From Ischnura elegans (taxonomy: Eukaryota; Arthropoda; Insecta; Odonata; Coenagrionidae), in the NCBI RefSeq assembly GCF_921293095.1, contig NC_060253.1, positions 94,939,073 through 95,003,072 of the forward strand: a stretch of DNA of 64,000 nt, read 5' to 3'. The notes under the pieces are model-generated. The model was given only the letters and a program-made list of their open reading frames with translations, searched no databases and was not told the origin of the DNA. Both the position numbers and the translations under genes were made by a program. Within the stretch, counting starts at the first letter, position 1. Each line of letters opens with the position of its first letter. Positions 56,130 through 64,000 of this stretch are shown piece by piece.

Positions 56130-56830
56130 ATTGCAACTCTAAAATAATGGCAAGCGCTATGCCCGGTTTTTTCCTAAATAAATGCATATTCAAACATGTG
56201 TTGGCATTTTTTCTATATTCAAGTAGCCATAACAAAAATATCCACCGGACATCTACCAAAATGTTTGAATTTGAAGTGAACTTTTATGTTCACTTTCCAA
56301 AATAAGCTAAATAGACTACACAAATATCTTGAATAACAGTGGATTGAGTTGGTTATTCATAAAAAATGAGGGCATGTACTTAAAATGGCTATTTACTTCC
56401 ATTCTCGGTGGAATCTGGTTACTTTTGGCTCACAATCATGAAGCAAATTTAAACATTGGGCATGCTTTCGCCCCAGAAAGCGACTCAATGCGACAGTCTG
56501 TTCTATGTGAAATAAATATCCCAACTTGTATTGACATTTATTCTATGATCCAGTAACCATAACAAAAAGACCAACAAGGTATCTTACAAAATTTACAAAT
56601 TTAAATTGAATTTTATGTTCACTTCCCGAAACATTCGTAATGAGTATTTTGAATTTAATACTTTGAATAGCAGTGGGTAGAGTTGGCATTTTCATACAAT
56701 AATAAAGGTATATAATCATTATTTATTTCAATTTTCGGTAGAACCTGCTAAAATTTACCCCGTAATCACCAAACAATTTCAAATATCGCTTGCGTCCCAG
56801 ATAGCGACTAAATGCCAAAGTCTTTCCCAA
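56130..56830. repeat. Tandem duplication, unit about 330 bp
   Basis: CCATAACAAAAA occurs at 56227 and 56557. Units align through TTTATGTTCACTTCC, GAATAGCAGTGG-T-GAGTTGG and GAAAGCGACT-AATGC. A partial third unit seems to lie to the left. Two short open frames here are chance. Confidence 0.88.
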
Positions 56831-56839
56831 AGAGTTCGA

Positions 56840-57330
56840 GGGGGGGGGGCCTTAATTACCATCTCGTTAGCTATGAGGCACACACACACATAAACCCTAG
56901 GGACAGGAGATAAGTTACACCCTAGCTCTCTCCCCCCTGCACCAGTCTGCGTGCGGGACCGTTTCCATATTCTTCCAGGACCACGCTCCGACCAATTCGC
57001 TCAATTTCCTCGGCCAACCCCCGAGAAACCCTCCTCCCGTCTCGCACTGTGTCACCAAAGGGGAGAAAACCCCTTTTTCCCTTCTCCCCCACCACCAGCA
57101 TCCCTTCCCCCAACCTCCACTCTTGGCGCCAACCCACCAATCCCTGCGCTCGAATTTCTCCCCCAACCCCCACCCCCCGTCTTCAACCACTTGTCTCCCC
57201 GCTTGAACCACTTCGGGAGATGCCGACGGCCACTTCCGGTCGAGCCCCTAGAGCTCATCTCTCCTCGTTCGCGGCGTGGTAACACTGGATTCAAAACAAT
57301 GAGATGACGATCGCGATGCGAAGGCCGACT
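56840..57330. other. GC-rich, C-rich CpG-containing island
   Basis: Short GC-rich segment like that at 36990-37440, pyrimidine-rich on the plus strand, preceded by a G9 run and a CACACACACACA repeat. Long overlapping frames are due to composition. No homologous core shared with the other islands was visible. Confidence 0.45.
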
Positions 57331-57879
57331 GCGATACACTGGCACCTCAATCGTGACTGAGCTCATAACTCAATCGGCTCGGATCTCAAAAGAATGTTTC
57401 CCATAAAAATAAGTGAAACATATATAATTTCATTCCAGCCCCAAGAATAATCCCGTAAGTATCGTGAATTCGGGGAAAAGTTCATGTTTTTAATGCAGAA
57501 ACATACACATATATACATTAATAGTAAAAGAAGATATTCGAAATAGAAATATAATTGTTAGCACTCTAGTCTTACCTTGGAGACAGTTGATAGCATCTTT
57601 CGGTGGCAAACAGGGAAAGAGGAAGGGATGTAGACAGGTAAAGTAAAACTAAACTTGAACAATAAATTTAAACCAAAATATCAATTTTTTAAGTTAAAAT
57701 TTATGCATCAAAAAAGTATTTTAAAAATGCATTTTCTTCATTAAACTTAGCCTAATCTTATTATTACTTTTCATTTAATCACTTATTTTTGCCTTTCCTC
57801 CTTCACTTGGACGCCCTTTGAATAAAAATCGTACTCTCCACAGGGGATTTTTTTGCCTGCCGTAAAAAAATGTTGCAGA
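57331..57879. other. No gene or classified repeat recognised
   Basis: AT-rich spacer. Confidence 0.4.
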
Positions 57880-59280
57880 AATAAGTCATACGAGTGACAT
57901 TAAAAAAGTGCTAGAGCACAACCAGCTGAAACTTTTTTTTGGTGCTTTTTTCTATGAAACTCGAAGGAATCCTCCACATTGCCGGCATGTATTTGATTTC
58001 ACTTGTCGAAATAACTTCCTCATGTTCCTCTTCCTCATTACTGCTAATCTTTCGCAGAAGCTGTGCGTGCTTTATCACCTGTAGCTCCTTCAACTCCTCA
58101 GTTTTTGAGTTCCTCCTTACATTCCGCAACTAGCTCGTTAACGTCATCCTCGTCTACTTCTAGACATACTCCTTGTGCATGTCCTTCCGAGGGACATAAT
58201 CATCTCCTTCTGCCAGTCGGGTTCGAATCCTTCAGTATCCTCTCTCTGCAACAGCAGCAGGCATTAATTTTTTCCATGTCGAGTTCAAGGTTCCTCTTGT
58301 AATCTCTTACCATGCCAAATATAAAATACATAAACAGATCAAGATGTTGTAGTGATCTCTCCAAGACTTTTCAAGGCTTACATTTGCGTGCTCAGTCACC
58401 TCAAAGCGGAGGCGGAAAAAGTGCTTTGTGTAAAGCGTTTTCAAGTTATAAATGACCTGCAGGGCTGAAGTCGTGTTGGGTGGGAGTTACAGAACATTGG
58501 CGGATGTGACCACGCCGAAAATGTTATTTTCAAGGCCAAGTTGGTGGTCTGGTCAAGGACTAAAAACGCTGTAAGCGCAAGTTTATCCTCCAAAATACAT
58601 TTCTTCACCGCAGGACTGAAGGCGAGATTTATACAGTCGACGAAGAACTGGCGAAGAACCCATTTGCCCTTGGATTGGCGAGTCACATAAATGGCAGTTT
58701 TTCTTTGGGAATCCTGAGAGTATTAATGGCTCGAGGATTATCCGAATAATAAACTAGCAGGGGCTTGACTTAACAGTCACCACTACCTTTTGCACACAAT
58801 GCAAGGGTCAGGCGATTCTTCATGGATTTATATCTTCTCGTGTCATCTTCTTCTCCTCTGCGGTGATGAAAGTCCTCCGGGTATTTTTTTCCAAAACAAT
58901 CCCGTTTCGCCGCAGTTGACTACTTGTTGGGGGATGTACCCTTCGCTCGCTATAAGCGCGGCTGTACTCGCCTGCTGCCTTCATTTCTGCTCTCATGGAT
59001 TCCCATGCCTCACCACGGTTCTTTCATAAAATTGTCGGTCCAGCTGTGGCTTGCCTTACACGTACCTGCAACTGCCTCTTATCCTCTCGTATCTGCCGAC
59101 AATAGAATCTTCTTCATTTCTTCATGGATATTTATCCTTAATTATGGTAAAATTTCAGTTCCTTTTTCTGGATTTGTACCTTTCATGACGTCCTTTTGTT
59201 AAGGGATAGAGCAAATCGTAGATCGAATGCGGACGTACGTCTTGGCAAGATCTACCACTCGTATCGTTGTATTATAATGT
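57880..59280 (-). pseudogene. Decayed Tigger/pogo-type transposase
   Basis: Minus-strand blocks in the order expected for a DDE_1 Tigger transposase. VVDLAKTYVRIRSTICSI at about 59215-59270 is the DNA-binding helix-turn-helix. EGYIPQQVVNCGETGLFWKK at about 58880-58940 is the family's CDETGLFWKK with the first catalytic Asp changed to Gly. DNPRAINTLRIPKEKLPF is followed by KGKWVLRQFFVDCINLAFSP and AFLVLDQ near 58550, where LLLDNAPAH is usual. The C-terminal blocks SKTEELKELQ and EEVISTSEIKYM-MW lie at 58129-57911. Several stops and frameshifts. Terminal inverted repeats were not found. Confidence 0.88.
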
Positions 59281-62200
59281 TCGAGTAATGTATTGCATAC
59301 ATGTAATGTAATGCATTATAAATAGTTATAGGCGATACTTCGTGACCTTGGCTAATCTTCATGATGAAACGCACTTGTGGGCTCCAAACTCGATCTAATC
59401 TTGATTAGCGCTTATTTGGCAGCCCAGTGTCATTTTATAAGTACAAGATTTTCCGCAAGATACAATTTATACCAGGAACTGTACCTAAAAATGGCACCAA
59501 GGTACCAAAACGAGGGTCGGTCATATTAAAGGAAGTTTGAAGTGCGTTTCATTTGGAAAATGACCGGTTACCATTTACAATGGAGACTGCAGAGAGGAGA
59601 CCTCAGTCCGTTGCGTAGGATTATCATATACGTTGACACTTCGGACGCTTTTTAATCATCGGTTATCAAGAATATGCACAGTTATCCATTTATTCCCGAT
59701 GCTTACAAGAGAGTAACTGCACTCGCAAATAATAGCATTGTAACGTTATGAATTTGATTGATCATATCGCCACGAATATAAATTTCGGTTGACAGCCCTA
59801 ATTATTACACATTTTCCCGTAACAACTTCGGATCGCTCGACCGTCAGTGACGCAAATTACGAATTTAGAAAGCTCATTAAAATGCATGACGGCATTTTCT
59901 GAGGGTTGCGTCGAGACGTGATGTTAAACATACCCCCCTTGCGTCAGCCAAGAATTCGGGAGCGTAGCAGTTTTCCGATGACCTAGCTCTTTTTTTGCCG
60001 GAAGCCAAATGATACGAATGATAAACTAAACAACGTTGAAATAATAGTGTAGTCATCACGAAGATTTGGTGATGATAAAAGAATATTCAACCGCTGAAAA
60101 GTGAATACATAGAAAAAGAGTCCAGGATAACATGGATTTAGCGTGAGCTCCTACGATTCATCATACGCTGATTGATTGGTGGACTTGTGATCAATCCCTG
60201 CCATTATTTCTCCGTCTCAGATCCATACATAAACTTTCCCTCGCTAAAACGTCCATTTCCCGAAGATTTAAAGATCATTCACTTCGGCATATGTCAGTAA
60301 ATCAACCAAAATTCATGCTGATAATCTTCTATTCCTGAGATCGTCGAACTTAGTCCTCCTCTGTCATTGCAATCACATCTGCGTCTTCTACTTCACATGC
60401 AAATTTCACATACCTCTTGGAAATTGAAAGACTAAAGCCTCTCCTTCGATGTTTGTATTTCTTTAAAATTATAAAATAGTTATTTAGTAAATCAAAATCG
60501 ATTTAATTTGTCGGTTAGAGTACTTTGTTCACAAAAAGCAGATATCAGATGCACAAGGTAAAGAGTTGAGCAATGAGCACTGCTTTAGCATATCAACACA
60601 TCCTAATTTATCTTTGTAGATTTGAAAGACGTTACTAATGCATCAAAGTGTCCCAAGTCAGATTCTAAGCCGAAAGTGATAGAAAATCACTGTCGACTGC
60701 TGTTTGATAAGCAATATGCTTACTACGAAGGGGTAACAGGCTTAAGAATTTTCATCAGAATACCATAGATATTCAAGCTCTGCGGAAGTTTGTACCCATG
60801 CATTTCTGCAGTATATAATAAATTCAGGAATTTGCTTTGATACGTTAAAAATGTGCTCAAGCCTGTCAAGAGGCTATTTAGGCAGCGATTCACATATGAG
60901 TGGGTTGGAAGCCAACGGGTACAAGTGATTTCTCTTTTCTATGCAGAGTTAGGCACAGAAATTAGGTATAGAAAACAAACGAGATCGATTAGATACTTAT
61001 TAGTGCATTTGATTTTCCACTCGATGTCAGCACAGAGCAGAGACTCACTTTTTTACTTTGGCAACCAGGTTTGTTTTAATTTAATCTAAAAATTAACTTT
61101 ACCTAACTCTGTTGAGAAAAAAATCACTTATACCCCATGGCTTCCAACCCGCTCACATGACATTAAAAATAACGCAGGATATCCTTGTAGCAAATAAAAA
61201 TAGACACGTGAGAATTATAAAAGAAACGAGAAAGTTTTAAAATAAACGATGGGTGAAAATTGAGTAAAATACTCGTCGTTCATAAAGATATAGGCACGAG
61301 AGAGGAGGTATAGCTGCGATAAAGAAATAAGCGTAGACGTTCGAAAAGATTGCTTCCTAAGCCCATCAAAATATTAATTATATCCTTAATAGTCTTTTCC
61401 ACATTTATTAAAGGAGTTTATGTAATAAAATCCGCTCCAATCACAATATCCATTTTTGCATATGGGAGAACTTCGATCACGCTTGCTACCACCTCCATAG
61501 TCAGGAAATGAAGTAGCTTACATTTCTTTCGAGATTGATTAATGTTGAAAAAAAAGGGTCGGTACATCGGCAAATACAAGTTCATCTTGTACACTTCAGT
61601 GGTTACGTTAATCGCGATGGAAATTGAAGCTATTCGAAACATGCAATTGAATTGATACGCCAGTAAATTTATCTTGAGTAGGAGAAATTGAAAACGGAAA
61701 CAAATTTACACGAGACTTTATTCGAAGATCACGTGAGATAGTGGCCGTGAAATGAGTTTGCATGCACATTAACGAAAGGTATACCCTTTTGATATCCACA
61801 CAGAGTGCATAGTACAAAATCATAGGCGCTTTTAAGAGTGTTGCTTAATTACTTTCATTGATTTTTATTCACCCGTGCTTTAGCCAATACATTTACTGCT
61901 TTCGTGCGTTACTTGAAATATTTCTCCCGGCAAGTTCAAAGTTTTGTTACAAAATTTATAGAACTTTTCACTAGAATTCTCAAAGATGTAGAAGAGGAGA
62001 AGAATTGGAATATATTGGAAATCCAGCTAAGCGTTTGCCATTGGAAAACCTAATCTAAGGCCTCAATTCTGTGGAAGAACATCTTTTTCCACTGGAAGAT
62101 GCAACTCGGCCAACTTCTATTCATTCGATAACTTAACGTCGTTAATGTTTGTCTTTCAAACCAGGTAGTTCCATTACAGCCTTTATTTATAGGTGAGATG

Positions 62201-64000
62201 CGATGATGAATAATACATTTAGCTTCAATTCTTCAGAACATACGAGTTTCATATGATATTTTTTATGAGCCGTCAGGAAGCTGTTGTAATGGAGTAAAAC
62301 ACGACGATTATCAATTCTTCAGAGGAATTCATCCAATTACTTTTCATGAGCTCAAACATAATTTCAAAAACTCTAATAATAGATTGCTAGTACTACAAAT
62401 AGGCCCTGAGGTCATCTGAGTTCATCTAGCACACCAAAATACGATTCGTTCGCCACCTATGAAGAAAGAATACATTATAATTAGATAAAATCTCAAAATA
62501 CTCATTTGGCTATCTCTCACCATGAAAATACAAAGGGAATTACATGCATCAGCAAATGGATTTTTTTAAATGTTAACAGTGAACAGGGGAAACTATAAGT
62601 GTGTAAATTTTATGATAGGTTTAACTTAGGAAGACGTGATCTTGTTTGCCAAATGATTTAACAGTCCACTAATGCAATAAAATTCGGATCATCCTCACAC
62701 ACAGTGATATTTGGGAGCTCCCAAGTTTAATGAGGAAAAGTGCGAGGGAGGGTAATACCCTTGAATTCACACTCAGCAAGGAATTCCGTTATATTTTTTT
62801 TCTTCTAACGAGATCCTTCTAGACTGAAAGGAGAAACTCGCCAGACTCTCTTCTGATTATATCAGGCTAAAAACAAACAAAAACAGTGGTATCATCCCGA
62901 TTTTTCTCCGACTGTCATTAAAGTGTGCTTTACATCCAACATTATTAAGATCTGCAAAGCGAGCGAACTTAATAAACGGCTGGGTCACGTCACGGTGTTG
63001 CTCCTCGGCTGATGACAAACTCTCCACAAATGAGGAAATTAATTGATATTTCCAGACGCATGCAGCTACTGCCCCCAGAGAAGCAATAATGTCGAGTCTC
63101 AAGAGCGCGGATCGAGCCCTCAGACGGCAATTTCCCTCGTGTATGGTTTATAATTGAGCTGGTGCTTCTCGGTGATAATTTTGATGAAATAAGATACGTC
63201 TTTCCATCTTCACGAAATGCATACATTGGTTCCATGAAAAGAAAGTTTCTCTCGAGGAAACAGAAAGAGACTCTAGGTTTCAAGTTTTCTTTTTCACTTC
63301 ACTCGACCGTCAAATTGAAACTAGTGTCACTCACAAATGCTCTGATATGATGCAACTCGGATTACTAACATCCATATCCGTCAAAATTATGTTTTTTTTT
63401 TTAGATTTGACTGACCAAAGAAGAAATAGATACTGAAAGAAGCATTTATGTTAAAAAGGAATTTTAGTCATTTCTCTTCTAACTTCCCTACCCATATAAT
63501 CGGTCATTTACGCGTTAGGACGGAAGGCAGAATAGTATTCAGTACCCATCATGTAGATATAATGATTCTGAAACTTATCTGTATTTATTGCTTGGGTGCC
63601 AGATGAACCAATTTCTTCGTGATAATTATCAATACACTTAGCTATATATGACACCATCTTATAATATATTCTATCACTAACATGAAATATTTTCGAATTT
63701 ATTTTTGCCATTTTCACTGTATTGAATATATAATGACTAATTTAAACTACACTCTTTGTTCTCATAAGCCTAGTTCAAAAACAAATTCGTATTTAGCAAT
63801 TGTAGAATTAATTACTGACTATTTAGGTGTGGATTTTATAGCACATAGTTTAAGTCGACATTATTAGGCAAACTATACATGACGTGGCGTTAAACGTTTT
63901 CTCGAAACATAGCAATGAATGCCGTATAACTCTGTTTTAAGCACCTATTCAACTCTGATTCGAAAATTATTTTAAAGTAAGTGATAAAAATTCATATTTA
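59281..64000. other. AT-rich stretch, no gene recognised
   Basis: Nothing on either strand shows a family motif. The frames at 60853-61089, 61418-61823 and 62857-63283 are short, lack domains and have no convincing splice partners. Confidence 0.4.

Noticed and set aside
56951-57307. 118-codon plus-strand frame rich in Pro, and minus-strand Gly-rich counterparts
   Set aside because: Overlapping frames in a GC-rich island without domains.
58206-58225. GGGTTCGAATCC matching a tRNA B box
   Set aside because: It lies inside the Tigger coding remnant, has no A box and is likely chance.
58790-59202. 79- and 92-codon plus-strand frames
   Set aside because: Antisense shadows of the Tigger remnant.
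1-64000. CRISPR arrays, rRNA genes, functional tRNA genes, bacterial operons
   Set aside because: Looked for and not found. Repeats here are animal transposons and tandem duplications, and the tRNA-like sequences have unpaired acceptor stems.

Overview
This window looks like nuclear DNA of an arthropod, most likely an insect with a large, repeat-rich, AT-rich genome. The reasons are one gene with small exons and GT-AG introns, very low gene density, and an animal-type transposon set: Penelope-like elements with a GIY-YIG nuclease, an R4/Dong-like LINE, mariner, Tigger, PIF/Harbinger and hAT MITEs. No operon, prokaryotic gene or CRISPR array is present. Species cannot be fixed from sequence alone.

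Only one cellular gene is convincingly supported. It is a DHRS4-type short-chain dehydrogenase/reductase on the minus strand, with six in-frame exons between 11206 and 1448. The start codon and active-site residues are present; the last coding exon lies beyond the left edge. Intron 5 (1504-9938) is about 8.4 kb and packed with transposons: a decayed LINE, two hAT-like MITEs, and a 5.5-kb PIF/Harbinger element with both ends, two decayed genes (transposase and Myb/SANT-like protein) and a nested Penelope tail.

From 11.6 to 34 kb the DNA is a transposon graveyard. It holds a Penelope element with RT and GIY-YIG remnants (11.7-13.2 kb), an R4/Dong-like element sitting inside a TTA-repeat tail (15.7-16.9 kb), two more copies of the LINE seen in intron 5 (one split by a hAT MITE with a clear 8-bp target duplication), a tRNA-derived SINE, a 159-bp tandem array, a foldback with a hammerhead-like core (27.8 kb) and a second Penelope 3' end (33 kb).

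From 34.7 to 45.9 kb lie a roughly 360-bp satellite-like array interrupted by a small IS630/mariner-type insertion, two mariner copies in opposite orientation, two tandem duplications and a 2.4-kb CpG- and GC-rich domain with alternating purine and pyrimidine tracts and a TATA box beside a GA repeat. From 46 to 64 kb the DNA is mostly AT-rich and unannotatable, with one hAT MITE, tRNA-like SINE heads, a 330-bp tandem duplication, a small GC-rich island and a decayed Tigger/pogo transposase (57.9-59.3 kb).

Apart from the DHRS4 gene, the coding signals are decayed transposon genes, and most other open frames look like chance. The most informative signals are the nested insertions, several of which can be dated relative to one another, and a recurrent structured motif in Penelope-like 3' tails.
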